The position numbers and the translations under genes are program-made. This document shows positions 8,172 through 17,110 of a DNA stretch of 45,281 nt, piece after piece. The stretch lies in the NCBI GenBank assembly GCA_029210205.1, contig JARGOD010000039.1:1-45281 (forward strand), written 5' to 3'. Positions within the stretch are counted from its first letter, which is position 1. The number at the start of each line of letters is the position of its first letter. The DNA comes from Verrucomicrobiales bacterium. Its GTDB lineage: Bacteria; Verrucomicrobiota; Verrucomicrobiia; Verrucomicrobiales; DEV007. Under the pieces are notes generated by a model that saw only the letters and a program-made list of their open reading frames with translations, was not told the origin of the DNA and made no database searches.

Positions 8172-10688
8172 ATGAAGAACGGAATTTGTTTGTTTGTCTC
8201 ATCCCTTTGTTTGCTAATTACGTCACTACTGCCTGCCGCTGAGGTATTTGAGGTAGGTCCTGAACAGTTCGAGGAATTGCCTCGCGGGAAGGAGGCGGAC
8301 GGAATTGTGGGAGACTTTGTTCTGCGAAACGATCTCATCGAAGCGGTTGTTTCCGGCAACCTTCCATTACGTCGTCCTAACATGAGCGCATTCTACGGCG
8401 ACGGCAATGAGACTCCCGGGTGTCTCTACGACCTCACGCTACGTGATCTCGATAACGACCAGATCACGATTTTCACACCTTCTACCCAGCGTGGGCCGGT
8501 CAACTATGTCCGGCTGATTGAGGGTCTTGAAGAAGGGCTTGCGGGCGTTGAGACTGTCGTGACGGCGGCGAAAAATGGTGGATTATCGCGACGTCACCAA
8601 TATTTGATTCGTGATGGTTGGCAGGGGCTTTTAGTTGTTTCTGAATTCAGTAATTTTGATGATGAGGAAAGAGAAGTCGCGCTAGGCGATGGTTGGACTC
8701 AAATGAGAGAAAAGGGGAGCGTCAAAGGGATCCAGTGGGCGGATTCGATCGATCCTGCGGATAAGTGCGGTTATGCCTATGCCTGGGTGGAGGAGTTTGG
8801 AGCGAGTCTCCCTAAATCAAATTCCATCACGCTGAGAGCCGGGGAGTCAGTTGCCGTGGCAAGATTCGTTGCGGTGGCGTCTTCGCCGGCAGAGGCAGTT
8901 GGTCTTGTGTCAGCACGACGAAGTGCTGCCGGTAATGGAACCCTCGTCGTGTCGATGAAAGGAGCGAAAGGGGATGCGATCAGCTCCGGGCGAGTTGGAA
9001 TCAAGCTTGCCGATGAAAAAGTGATTTACGCCTACCCGGACAACGAGGGGAGTTTCTCAATTTCGTGGCCTGCCGGGGAGCATGAAGTCGTGTTCGAAGA
9101 CATCGGGCGCGAGTCTGTCTCAGAATCCGTTACCGTGGAAAGCGGCGAAACGGAGCGGCGTGAAATGATCCTCTCAGAGAAGTCAGCGGTCAGTTTTTTG
9201 ATCACCGATGGTGAAGGGGAGGACACTCCGTGCAAGATCCAGTTTCACCCGAAAAAAGGCACCGCACCGGTGAAACTGGGGCCGACAGATCGTGCTCATG
9301 GATGTGTGGATCAATGGCACTCAGCGACTGGAAATTTTGAGGTCCCGCTTCCTCCCGGAGACTATCGAATCGTTGTTTCGCGCGGTCCGGAGCATGATTC
9401 TTTGACACAGGATATTTCGCTTCCTCCCGGAGAAATCGTTGCGGTGTCAGGTCAGTTGGTTCGATCAGTGAGCTCTCCAGGATGGGTTTCGACAGACTTT
9501 CACAATCACTCGACACCGAGTGGCGACAATACCTGCGGGACCAAGGATCGGCTCATCAACCTTGCGGCGGAGCAGATTGAATTTGCGCCGACAACGGAAC
9601 ACAATCGACTTTATGACTGGGAGCCTCTGATAAAAGAGCTCGGTTTGGATAGCGTGCTCAGCACCGTTCCTGGAATGGAGCTAACCGGGCGGGGAGCTCA
9701 CTTCAATACATTTCCTTTGAAGCCCGATCCCACGAAGCAGGACGGGGGAGCTCCTGTCTGGCAGAAGGATCCCCGTTTGAATGCGATTGTTCTTCGCGGC
9801 TATCAGGGGGAAGAGCGGGATCGTTGGGTTCATGTGAATCATCCTGACATGTCAGAAAATTTCATCGATCGCAATCGGGATGGGCGACCTGACGGTGGCT
9901 ATGCATTTTTCGGAAATCTCATCGATGGCCTTGAATCGCAGAACTATCGAGGATCTAACATCCTGGCAGGTGCTCCTTTTCAAGTTGGAAAAGCCCGAAC
10001 AGGTCTTGGTAAACAGGTGAACTATTTTCGGGAGTTCATCTGGCTACAGTTGCTCAATCAGGGGCTGACGGTCTGGGGGATCGGCGTCGCCGATGCCCAC
10101 CACGTGTATGGCAATGGAGTAGGTAGCTGGCGGACCTACATACCCAGTTCAACGGATGATCCTGCAAAGATCGATTGGCGTGAGATGTCCCGAAATGCGA
10201 AGGCAGGACGAATGATCCTTTCTTCCGGTCCGTATTTGGAAGTGGAGACTGGAGGTGGGATCATTGCCGGTGGTCACGACCGGGTGAGCGGTTCTCTTGA
10301 ACTGATGGTGAAGGTTCAGTGTGCGAACTGGCTGAACATCGATAGAGTTCAGGTGCTCGTGAATGGAAAACAGGATGAGCGATATAATTACACGCGGGCT
10401 GACAATGCTGAGATGTTTGGAGACGGGGCGGTTAAGTTTGATCACACTCTTGAGTTGGATTTGAGCGAGGACGCGCATCTCATCGTGGTCGCAATCGGGG
10501 AAAATGAAACCCTGCAGCGTGGATTTGGTACGAGTACCCAGGCATCGATTAAACCTTGCGCCTACAACAACCCGATCTACGTCGATGTTGATGGAGGAGG
10601 CTTTGAGCCAAACTACGACACACTCGGCTTCGACCTGCCGGTGACCGGGCTGGGCGTCGAAAAGGTGGAGAAGCTTCTCGGCTTGTAG
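8172..10688 (+). CDS. Exported CehA/McbA-type metallohydrolase with PHP domain
   Basis: This is a predicted extracytoplasmic metal-dependent hydrolase. I chose the ATG at 8172 because it opens a clean signal peptide (MKNGICLFVSSLCLLITSLL, then PAAEVF); an in-frame ATG at 8160 adds four residues. By the longer numbering (842 aa), the first 440 residues are beta-rich domains with no recognised activity. A PHP-type metal centre follows: TDFHNHST (His448, His450), TTEHN (Glu480, His481), PGMELTG (Glu507), VNHP (His561) and GVADAHH (Asp645, His647, His648). These motifs match the CehA/McbA group of the PHP superfamily. The natural substrate is unknown. The gene converges on the serine hydrolase downstream. 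Confidence 0.82.
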   Translation: MKNGICLFVSSLCLLITSLLPAAEVFEVGPEQFEELPRGKEADGIVGDFVLRNDLIEAVVSGNLPLRRPNMSAFYGDGNETPGCLYDLTLRDLDNDQITIFTPSTQRGPVNYVRLIEGLEEGLAGVETVVTAAKNGGLSRRHQYLIRDGWQGLLVVSEFSNFDDEEREVALGDGWTQMREKGSVKGIQWADSIDPADKCGYAYAWVEEFGASLPKSNSITLRAGESVAVARFVAVASSPAEAVGLVSARRSAAGNGTLVVSMKGAKGDAISSGRVGIKLADEKVIYAYPDNEGSFSISWPAGEHEVVFEDIGRESVSESVTVESGETERREMILSEKSAVSFLITDGEGEDTPCKIQFHPKKGTAPVKLGPTDRAHGCVDQWHSATGNFEVPLPPGDYRIVVSRGPEHDSLTQDISLPPGEIVAVSGQLVRSVSSPGWVSTDFHNHSTPSGDNTCGTKDRLINLAAEQIEFAPTTEHNRLYDWEPLIKELGLDSVLSTVPGMELTGRGAHFNTFPLKPDPTKQDGGAPVWQKDPRLNAIVLRGYQGEERDRWVHVNHPDMSENFIDRNRDGRPDGGYAFFGNLIDGLESQNYRGSNILAGAPFQVGKARTGLGKQVNYFREFIWLQLLNQGLTVWGIGVADAHHVYGNGVGSWRTYIPSSTDDPAKIDWREMSRNAKAGRMILSSGPYLEVETGGGIIAGGHDRVSGSLELMVKVQCANWLNIDRVQVLVNGKQDERYNYTRADNAEMFGDGAVKFDHTLELDLSEDAHLIVVAIGENETLQRGFGTSTQASIKPCAYNNPIYVDVDGGGFEPNYDTLGFDLPVTGLGVEKVEKLLGL

Positions 10689-10762
10689 GTTCGAACGTGA
10701 GCGAGAACATCGACGGAGCTTTCCACTCACTGCCACGGGGATCTTGATTTGGAGGCCGCAGG

Positions 10763-12460
10763 TTATTTGCGGGAAGGCTTCTCTTTTGACCAATCGAGTT
10801 CCAGTGGCATGGGAGCGCCCTGATTCCAGGTGCCACTCAGTTTCTTTCCCTTAAGCTTCGCTTCGTAGGTGGCATTTAGAGGGGTGGATTCAAAATCAAA
10901 TTTGCCGGCTTCGAAGCTTACTTTTGTCACGGGGAGGGGGGCGCTGGACTGATCAGGGCTGAAGAGGGCGACATCGGCGGTGTTTCCGATTTTATGAATT
11001 TTGAGAACCACGAAGAGGCCGCTTTTCCCTCCGAGGTAACCAGACCAGTAGCCTTCGAGCGGCTCGAAGTCACCGGTAGAGACTTTAGCGAGCGCCTGCA
11101 GGAGGGGCTCGGGAGCGTCTTTGAAATAGGTCAATGTCAGGGGGTGATCCGAGGATTGTGCCCACTCTCCTTTGAGTGTTTCATCGCGGTGCGTCGCAGT
11201 GAATCTTCCTCCGATCGAGGGGAAAACGCAGAGGAGTTTTCCGTTTTGAAAGCGAGTCTGAGCGGCAGGTGTTCCGAAAGCCGATTGATCGATGCTGTGG
11301 AGGCTGGCTTTTCCATCGTCACTGATTCGAAGGACCTGCCGTAGTTTGACAGCTCCGGCTTCGAGGGTCCCGCTCCAGTAGCCAATGATTGAAGTGAAGT
11401 CGCCTGTTGCCGATTCGACTACAGTAGGAGCACTGGAGTTTTCGAGCCGGATCGTGGCGGTTTTTTCGGTCGGATTAATTTTGAGGCTGCTCGCAAACCC
11501 GCCGGTTCCGCCGTCGTGAGAGAATTTTCCCTCTTGCACAAACCAGCCAAGCCCCATCGATGGGGTGTGGTTTTCGGTCGCCAGTTCCATGGCTTTTTTG
11601 AGTGGTGTCGCCGTCTCAGGAGACCAGAATGCCGACGCGTAGCGCAAGATATCGTTGGCTGAACTCACGATGGCACCAGCACCCCCGAGAGCGTCGAATT
11701 CCCAATGTGGTACTCTGATTCCAGAGCGGTGGCCTGTCGCGAGACGCTCGCGGGCTTCACTGGGAATTGAGCGAAAACTTTGCTGGTTGGGTGGGTAAGC
11801 AGGATCATTCCATTGGTAAAAGGTCTCATTCATTCCCAAGGGATCTAGGATCGTTTCTTTGAGAAGCGAGTCGTACGACTTCCCAGAGATCAGCTCGAGG
11901 AGATGACCGAGCAGACCCATCCCGAGATTGGAATAGCTCTGGGTTCCTTTTTGCTCCGAATCATCAGGAGAGAAGTCGCTTAGATAATCGTAGAGAGACT
12001 CGACGGAGTAGTGAGCATAAGGATTTCTCTGATCCGCGCCTTCTTCCAAATTCGATGGTAGCCGCGGCAGGCCCGAAGTGTGAGTCGCCAAATCGAGGAG
12101 GGTGATGAAAGATAAGGCCGATGAATTTTCAGTGACCGAGTCCGGCAGGAATTGAGTGATTGGATCGTCGAGCCTTGCGTTTCCGAGTAGCACCTGGTCC
12201 GCGAGGAGAATACCGGTAAAGGTTTTGGTGATCGAACCGATTTCGAAAAGGGAATGTTCATCAATTGGCTGTCTTCCCTTGCCAAGGGTTCCAGCATAAC
12301 CAAATTCAATCTCATTGCCCGTGATCTTGCCGAAAACGACGCCTTCATTTTTCGACTGCAACTCTTCGTGATGCTTTTCGGCTTTGTCTTCCAGTTCAGA
12401 TGAAAACGAAAGTGAGGAGACCAAGACGAGGCAGCAGAGAGTCGTTCGCGGAGGGATCAT
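10763..12460 (-). CDS. Exported serine hydrolase of the beta-lactamase/penicillin-binding fold
   Basis: This is a class C beta-lactamase-fold hydrolase, a family of esterases, peptidases and DD-peptidases. Catalytic motifs are in place in the 565 residues: Ser76-x-x-Lys79 in GSITKTF, Tyr176-Ser-Asn178 in SYSNLG, and His315 in HDGGTGG, which replaces the KTG triad in this family. Residues 1-21 form a signal peptide. About 220 residues after the catalytic domain form beta-rich repeats that include two WSG segments (GYWSGTLEAG and GYWSGYLGG), probably a lipocalin-like accessory module. True antibiotic resistance is unlikely for this subgroup. It diverges from the DUF2141 gene. Confidence 0.85.
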   Translation of the reverse strand: MIPPRTTLCCLVLVSSLSFSSELEDKAEKHHEELQSKNEGVVFGKITGNEIEFGYAGTLGKGRQPIDEHSLFEIGSITKTFTGILLADQVLLGNARLDDPITQFLPDSVTENSSALSFITLLDLATHTSGLPRLPSNLEEGADQRNPYAHYSVESLYDYLSDFSPDDSEQKGTQSYSNLGMGLLGHLLELISGKSYDSLLKETILDPLGMNETFYQWNDPAYPPNQQSFRSIPSEARERLATGHRSGIRVPHWEFDALGGAGAIVSSANDILRYASAFWSPETATPLKKAMELATENHTPSMGLGWFVQEGKFSHDGGTGGFASSLKINPTEKTATIRLENSSAPTVVESATGDFTSIIGYWSGTLEAGAVKLRQVLRISDDGKASLHSIDQSAFGTPAAQTRFQNGKLLCVFPSIGGRFTATHRDETLKGEWAQSSDHPLTLTYFKDAPEPLLQALAKVSTGDFEPLEGYWSGYLGGKSGLFVVLKIHKIGNTADVALFSPDQSSAPLPVTKVSFEAGKFDFESTPLNATYEAKLKGKKLSGTWNQGAPMPLELDWSKEKPSRK

Positions 12461-12507
12461 GTGGTCAGGCTGAGTGACGGCCGTGGCACGGTCAAGGATT
12501 CTAATCG

Positions 12508-12536
12508 TTGAGATACTGTGGGAATGTCCTTAGATT
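12508..12536 (+). promoter_or_regulatory. Candidate sigma70-type promoter for the DUF2141 gene
   Basis: TTGAGA (12508-12513) and TAGATT (12531-12536) are separated by exactly 17 bases and lie 21 bases before the ATG at 12558. Each box is two mismatches from consensus. Nothing else in the short divergent gap looks better. This is pattern matching only. Confidence 0.35.
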
Positions 12537-12557
12537 ATTTCCACTTCAATCTAACTC

Positions 12558-12989
12558 ATGAAATTTTTCATTCCTCTTTTGCTCCTCGCTATGATACCTG
12601 CTGCCCTTTTTGCCGAAGACGGCGTGAATGTGAAGGTCACCGTCACTGGTATCCCCGGTGTACAGGGAACGATGCTAGTCGGACTGTTTGACTCGGCGGG
12701 TTCCTTCACGAAAAGTCCACTTAAGAATTCCCCTAAAGTTCGCGTCACCTCCACCAATCCGATAACGGTGACGATCCCAAACGTGTCACCCGGGACCTAT
12801 GCTATTTCCGTCGTTCAGGATCTCAATGAGAATGGAAAACTCGATAAGTCTATTATCGGCATGCCGAAAGAGCCTCTTGCGTTCTCAGTTATCAAAGTGA
12901 TTCCCCGCGGGAAACCAAAATTTGCTGACTGCTCGTTTACGGTCGGCGAGGAGGACGTAAGTCTGACGATCCCACTGATCACTCAGTGA
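12558..12989 (+). CDS. Secreted DUF2141-domain protein
   Basis: A small secreted protein of 143 residues. Residues 1-19 are a signal peptide ending in LFA, followed by a beta-sandwich with DUF2141 family features: a start like VNVKVTVTGI, a central PGTYAISVVQDLNENGKLD with an Asp/Asn-rich calcium-like turn, and GMPKEPLAFS after it. The biochemical role of DUF2141 is unknown; members are usually periplasmic or outer-surface proteins. A plausible promoter lies just upstream. The gene converges on ilvD with 22 bases between the stops. Confidence 0.85.
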   Translation: MKFFIPLLLLAMIPAALFAEDGVNVKVTVTGIPGVQGTMLVGLFDSAGSFTKSPLKNSPKVRVTSTNPITVTIPNVSPGTYAISVVQDLNENGKLDKSIIGMPKEPLAFSVIKVIPRGKPKFADCSFTVGEEDVSLTIPLITQ

Positions 12990-13011
12990 GACTGTAGATT
13001 GGATGTGAGGC

Positions 13012-14718
13012 CTAGAGATCCGCGTCGGTGACGGCTCCTTTAGAGGCGGAGTTGACCAATTTCGCATACTTGGCGAGTACGCCTTTTGTATAGCGGGGCT
13101 TTGGCTGCTTCCACTTTTTCTTTCGTTCAGCCATTTCTTTCTTCGTGATGTGAAGTGTCATCTCGCGGCTCTCAGCATCGATTGAAATCTTGTCTCCATT
13201 CTTTACCAACGCGAGTGGTCCGCCCACGAAGGCCTCTGGAGTGACATGACCAATCACAAACCCGTGACTGCCTCCTGAAAAACGTCCATCCGTGATAAGA
13301 GCCACTTCTTTGCCGAGTCCCGCGCCCATGATTGCTCCCGTGGGTCCTAGCATCTCCCGCATACCGGGGCCGCCCTTGGGGCCTTCCATGCGAATGACGA
13401 TGACATCGCCGCTCTTGATTTTACCGCCGAGAATCGCGGTCATCGCTTTCTCTTCCGAATCGTAGACCTTGGCTTTACCGGTAAATGTCAGTCCTTCTTT
13501 GCCGGATATTTTTGCAACAGCACCTTCGGGCGCCAAATTGCCGTAGAGAACGACGAGGTGACTGTCTTTTTTTATCGGATTCTTGAGGCTGCGGATGATC
13601 GTCTGCCCTTTTCCGTATGTGGCTTTCACTTTCGCGAGGTTCTGCTTCACCGTTTTTCCGGTCACGGTCATGCAATCTCCGTGAAGGAGGCCGGCATTCA
13701 GAAGCATTTTCATGAGAGGAAGGGTGCCTCCGATTTCGACGAGCTTCATCATGACATTGGCTCCACTTGGCTTGAGGTCGGCAATGACGGGGACGCGTTT
13801 TCCAATGCGGGTGAAATCGTCGATGGAAAGGTTCACCCCGGCCGCATTTGCAATCGCAAGAAGGTGAAGAACAGCGTTGGTAGAGCCTCCGAGGGCGATG
13901 GTCATGGTGATCGCATTCTCGAATGCTTTTCTCGTCATGATGTCTCGCGGGCGAATGTTTTTATTGATTAGATTCACAACCGCTGCACCTGCGTCGAAGC
14001 AATCCATCATTTTTTCATCGCTGACCGCAGCTTGCGCAGAACTGTTCGGGAGGCTCATGCCGAGAGCCTCGATCGCGCTCGCCATCGTGTTCGCAGTGTA
14101 CATTCCGCCGCAGGATCCAGGTCCCGGAATCGCAGTCTCTGTGACACCATCGAGTTCCTTGTCGTCAATTTTTCCTGCACTGTGCTTTCCTACGGCCTCA
14201 AAGACGGAAACGATGTCGACGTCTTCGCCCTTGAAGCAGCCGGGCTTGATCGTGCCGCCGTAGACGAAAATTCCGGGGCGATTCATCCGGGCGATCGCGA
14301 TCATACAACCGGGCATATTCTTGTCACAGCCACCGATGGCAACAACGCCATCCATTCCTTCGCAGCCAACGACAGTTTCGATTGAATCAGCAATGACCTC
14401 GCGACTAACAAGAGAGTATTTCATCCCTTCGGTCCCCATGGAAATTCCATCGGAGATAGTGATAGTGTTGAACTCGACGCCCTTGCCGCCTGCCGCATCG
14501 GCCCCTTTCACCGACTCCTTCGCAAGACCGTCGATGTGCATATTACATGGAGTGACCATGCTCCAGGTGGAGGCCACACCAATGATGTTTTTCTGAAAAT
14601 CTTCGTTCTTGAAGCCGACAGGGTGAAGCATCGCGCGGCTTGGGGCGCGATCCGGGCCGTCAAGCATCGGAGAGGAAAATTGACGATGAGCAGGGATCAC
14701 TTTTGGTTTTTTAGCCAT
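13012..14718 (-). CDS. ilvD: Dihydroxy-acid dehydratase
   Basis: The enzyme dehydrates 2,3-dihydroxy-isovalerate and its methylvalerate analogue to the 2-keto acids in valine, isoleucine and leucine synthesis. The 568 residues carry the three cysteines expected to bind the Fe-S cluster: Cys58 in TPCNMH, Cys131 in [10 protein letters not shown] and Cys203 in [14 protein letters not shown]. The Mg/lysine motif and the C-terminal [15 protein letters not shown] are also present. The length and the [10 protein letters not shown] form fit the roughly 560-residue clade rather than the 616-residue E. coli type. It is divergent from a LysR-family gene across a 69-base gap with a well-formed LysR-type operator, so LysR control is likely. 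Confidence 0.96.
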   Translation of the reverse strand: MAKKPKVIPAHRQFSSPMLDGPDRAPSRAMLHPVGFKNEDFQKNIIGVASTWSMVTPCNMHIDGLAKESVKGADAAGGKGVEFNTITISDGISMGTEGMKYSLVSREVIADSIETVVGCEGMDGVVAIGGCDKNMPGCMIAIARMNRPGIFVYGGTIKPGCFKGEDVDIVSVFEAVGKHSAGKIDDKELDGVTETAIPGPGSCGGMYTANTMASAIEALGMSLPNSSAQAAVSDEKMMDCFDAGAAVVNLINKNIRPRDIMTRKAFENAITMTIALGGSTNAVLHLLAIANAAGVNLSIDDFTRIGKRVPVIADLKPSGANVMMKLVEIGGTLPLMKMLLNAGLLHGDCMTVTGKTVKQNLAKVKATYGKGQTIIRSLKNPIKKDSHLVVLYGNLAPEGAVAKISGKEGLTFTGKAKVYDSEEKAMTAILGGKIKSGDVIVIRMEGPKGGPGMREMLGPTGAIMGAGLGKEVALITDGRFSGGSHGFVIGHVTPEAFVGGPLALVKNGDKISIDAESREMTLHITKKEMAERKKKWKQPKPRYTKGVLAKYAKLVNSASKGAVTDADL

Positions 14719-14752
14719 GGAGAAACTTTGCAGGATTTGCTGGATGATGGAA

Positions 14753-14773
14753 ATACTATTTCAAAACGAGTAT
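14753..14773. promoter_or_regulatory. LysR-type operator (T-N11-A box) between ilvD and the lysR-family gene
   Basis: ATACT (14753-14757) and AGTAT (14769-14773) form a perfect inverted repeat with an 11-base spacer, which is the T-N11-A box recognised by LysR-type regulators. A second overlapping palindrome, GTATGATAC (14770-14778), continues toward the regulator's start at 14788, as in repression/activation half-site pairs. Binding by the adjacent regulator is inferred from position. Confidence 0.7.
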
Positions 14774-14787
14774 GATACCTTTTTGAT

Positions 14788-15669
14788 ATGAATGAATTTA
14801 CTTTTCGTGAGTTGGAATGCTTCATTGCGGTTTCTGAGGAATTGTCATTCACGCGTGCAGCAGAACGCCTGCACCTCGCACAACCGCCGCTGTCCAGGCA
14901 CATCCGGAATCTGGAGGAGAAACTTGACGTAAAGCTTTTCGAGCGAACGAATCGTGAGGTTCGACTCACTGCTCCGGGAGTTGCTTTCCGGAGCGAAGCG
15001 CGAGATATCCTGCAGCAGGTTCGCCGTGCAGGGGAGGCGGCAAGGCGGGCCGGGGAGGGCGAAACGGGGATGCTCAATGTTGGATTTGTCAGTGCGGTAC
15101 TCTCACCTGAACTGGTGCAGGTCTTTGCCGATTTTCGTGAGAAGTGCCCTCACATTCAGCTAAATCTCCACGACAGGCTTCCCATTGATCAACTTGAAGA
15201 CCTTCGAACGGGTGAACTGGAAGTCGGATTCATCGGGATCGCTCCGGATCGAGTGCCGGAAGGAATTGAAGCAACGAGCTGGATGGAAGAATCACTCCTC
15301 GTCTTCTTTCCGACCAAACATCCGCTCGCAGAGAAGTCCACCGTGCGGATCAAAGATCTTCGCGATGAACCGTTTGTCATGATTTCTCCTGAGGCAGCCC
15401 CTGCCTTTTCAACGCACTTGCGTGCGCTTTGTCTCGAAGCTGGTTTTCGTCCCCGTATCGTTCAAGAGGCTCGGAGGGCTCAGGCTGTAGCAGCGATGAC
15501 GGTAGCAGGATCAGGGATTGCGATACTTCCTGAGTCCCTGAACAGGATCACAGGGAACGGGATTCCTCTTGTTGGAGCCCGGCGGAAGCAGCTCAAGATG
15601 ACTCACGCGGTTGCTCACGGGCGCCGTCTCAGTCCGACGGCTTCGCTCTTTCTTGAGACACTTGCGTAA
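14788..15669 (+). CDS. LysR-family transcriptional regulator
   Basis: A DNA-binding regulator of 293 residues. Residues 4-62 are the winged helix-turn-helix, including FTRAAERLHLAQPPLSRHI and LEEKLDVKLFERTNR. Residues about 90-290 are the periplasmic-binding-protein-like effector domain. The divergent arrangement with ilvD and the shared operator suggest it controls ilvD and itself, much as IlvY does for ilvC. Sequence outside the HTH resembles the CbbR/BenM/CatR type, so the effector could be another small acid. The target is inferred from position alone. The stop is 11 bases from that of the convergent winged-helix gene. Confidence 0.92.
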   Translation: MNEFTFRELECFIAVSEELSFTRAAERLHLAQPPLSRHIRNLEEKLDVKLFERTNREVRLTAPGVAFRSEARDILQQVRRAGEAARRAGEGETGMLNVGFVSAVLSPELVQVFADFREKCPHIQLNLHDRLPIDQLEDLRTGELEVGFIGIAPDRVPEGIEATSWMEESLLVFFPTKHPLAEKSTVRIKDLRDEPFVMISPEAAPAFSTHLRALCLEAGFRPRIVQEARRAQAVAAMTVAGSGIAILPESLNRITGNGIPLVGARRKQLKMTHAVAHGRRLSPTASLFLETLA

Positions 15670-15680
15670 TGTCAAAGTGT

Positions 15681-16154
15681 TCAAGCGGCCTTCCGTCTAA
15701 TCATCCCGATCAGTCCGCGGGCTTTGGATCGCCCCTCTTTTGAGAGGGAGAGGGCCTTGGTGGATCCGGTTAGGTAGGCTCGATCGGTGAGGCCGGATAT
15801 CGCAGAGGTGATATGAGCGATGCGGGGACGTCCGCTCTCTTCGATGATATCGTTGACATCGCGGCTTGAGAAGATGTCCTGATGATAGCCTTCGCTGAGA
15901 ATGAGCGCCCCTAGCAGTGCCTGATCAGCGAGCGACAAATCGAAAGCATCAACGTCTTCGAGGATTGCGATAGCCTGATCGTTGAGCCCCGGGCCTTCGT
16001 CCGCAGCGCGTGGGCTCATCGAGATCTCGGTCGAAAGCTGACCCTGAGTCCTTATTTCGATAGCGACTTTCACGGACATTTCGAGAGCGCGCAGTTCGTT
16101 TAATTCCAGCTCAGGTATTAGCGAAACAAGATTTTTAAGATCGGGTTTACTCAT
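15681..16154 (-). CDS. Hypothetical protein with probable C-terminal winged-helix domain
   Basis: A 157-residue protein without a firm family match. Residues 1-40 are helical and could be a dimerisation segment. Residues about 75-150 have the pattern of a winged helix: helices around ADQALLGALILSEGY and SRDVNDIIEESGRPR, then ITSAISGLTDRAYLTG as a recognition helix and wing, ending in LSLSKEGRSKARGLI. DNA binding is plausible but not proven. It is divergent from the FRG-domain gene across a 180-base AT-rich spacer with inverted repeats, so it may regulate itself and that neighbour. Confidence 0.6.
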   Translation of the reverse strand: MSKPDLKNLVSLIPELELNELRALEMSVKVAIEIRTQGQLSTEISMSPRAADEGPGLNDQAIAILEDVDAFDLSLADQALLGALILSEGYHQDIFSSRDVNDIIEESGRPRIAHITSAISGLTDRAYLTGSTKALSLSKEGRSKARGLIGMIRRKAA

Positions 16155-16194
16155 TTTGTCTCAAGAAAAACTCAAAAAATGAAGAATAACGGAA

Positions 16195-16211
16195 ATATTT
16201 GTTGCAAATAT
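16195..16211. promoter_or_regulatory. Perfect inverted repeat, candidate operator upstream of the winged-helix gene
   Basis: ATATTTG and CAAATAT pair perfectly around a three-base centre (TTG). The repeat lies 41 bases upstream of the winged-helix start codon, in the promoter region of that gene. An operator role is inferred. Confidence 0.4.
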
Positions 16212-16271
16212 GTATCAAAAGTGAGAATTCAATCATGTGAGCGAGAGAATCCTGAGTTAATATCGGGCAAG

Positions 16272-16313
16272 TTTGTAAATTTGTCACCTGTATAGCTCAA
16301 AAAATTACAAATT
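16272..16313. promoter_or_regulatory. Split inverted repeat upstream of the FRG gene
   Basis: TTTGTAA (16272-16278) is inverted as TTACAAA (16305-16311). The partly overlapping AATTTGT (16278-16284) is inverted as ACAAATT (16307-16313). The shared TTTGT/ACAAA core resembles the arms of the palindrome at 16195-16211. This could be a second binding site of the same regulator, or a DNA hairpin. The evidence is pattern only. Confidence 0.35.
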
Positions 16314-16334
16314 AAGCCGAAATACCCAAGTTGC

Positions 16335-17090
16335 ATGAGAGAGATTGAGAATATTTTTGTAGAAAGCATCGACGCCTTTCTGAACGAAATGGTTCCTCGG
16401 CTTGGATTTCAGCGAAATCCGATTTATCGAGGTCACGCATCAGAACATTGGAAGCTCCTTCCTACTCTGTTTAGAGAGGAAGTAGGAAAGACTGAATTCA
16501 AGAGTTGGGCGGAGCTTGAAGGCGCGCTGTTGCTTAGTCTGAAGCAGAAGTCTCGTGGCGATTTGGGTTATGAGCCGGCAACAGAACTTGAGTGGATGTC
16601 GATCGGCGAGCATTACGGACTTCCAACTCGTTTTTCCACCTGGTCAGAGAATGCCCTCGTAGCACTCTATTTTGCGACGGATCCCCATTGCGATGACGAT
16701 GGTGTGGTTTGGCGGATTCTACCGGGCAACGCTGAACTCGCTATTTCGCACGACTACGAGCAAATCCCCGAGAGTCCGCGTATCTATGCTCCCCAGAAGC
16801 TGACATCAGCAATGCTCAATCAGAAGACCTGCTACCTTTCTCATCCGCTGCCGGTCGAGGACGCAACACCGGAGTGTTTTGAAGAGTTTTTTGAATTGGG
16901 TAGTGATCGTCTCCACCTCGCCAAGATCGTCATTCCTGCTTCGGAGAAAGAGTATATGCGCCGTCGTCTCGCTACAATGGGCTTCGATCGTCGGACTCTT
17001 TTCCCGGGTATGAATGGGCTCTGCGGTCAGATTCGTGATGAGATATACTCCCATACGGACTCATTCGAGTGGGTCTTTCCGGGAGAGTAG
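16335..17090 (+). CDS. FRG-domain protein
   Basis: A 251-residue cytoplasmic protein with the FRG domain signature. This includes PIYRGHASEHWKLLPTLFRE (29-48), and HYGLPTRFSTWSENALVALYFAT (93-115) with the usual GLPTR and ALYFA anchors. FRG domains have no settled biochemical activity. They recur in mobile, conflict and defence contexts, and some authors relate them to ADP-ribosyltransferase-like folds. The rest of the protein holds no recognised domain. It lies in an AT-richer patch than its neighbours and is divergent from a winged-helix protein. It converges on an FkbM methyltransferase with 20 bases between the stops. Confidence 0.83.
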   Translation: MREIENIFVESIDAFLNEMVPRLGFQRNPIYRGHASEHWKLLPTLFREEVGKTEFKSWAELEGALLLSLKQKSRGDLGYEPATELEWMSIGEHYGLPTRFSTWSENALVALYFATDPHCDDDGVVWRILPGNAELAISHDYEQIPESPRIYAPQKLTSAMLNQKTCYLSHPLPVEDATPECFEEFFELGSDRLHLAKIVIPASEKEYMRRRLATMGFDRRTLFPGMNGLCGQIRDEIYSHTDSFEWVFPGE

Positions 17091-17110
17091 ATGCCTCTTT
17101 AGCGCGACTC

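Noticed and set aside
10763..12460. A true antibiotic-resistance beta-lactamase
   Set aside because: The HDGGTGG motif and the C-terminal accessory domains fit the broad esterase/peptidase group, not AmpC.
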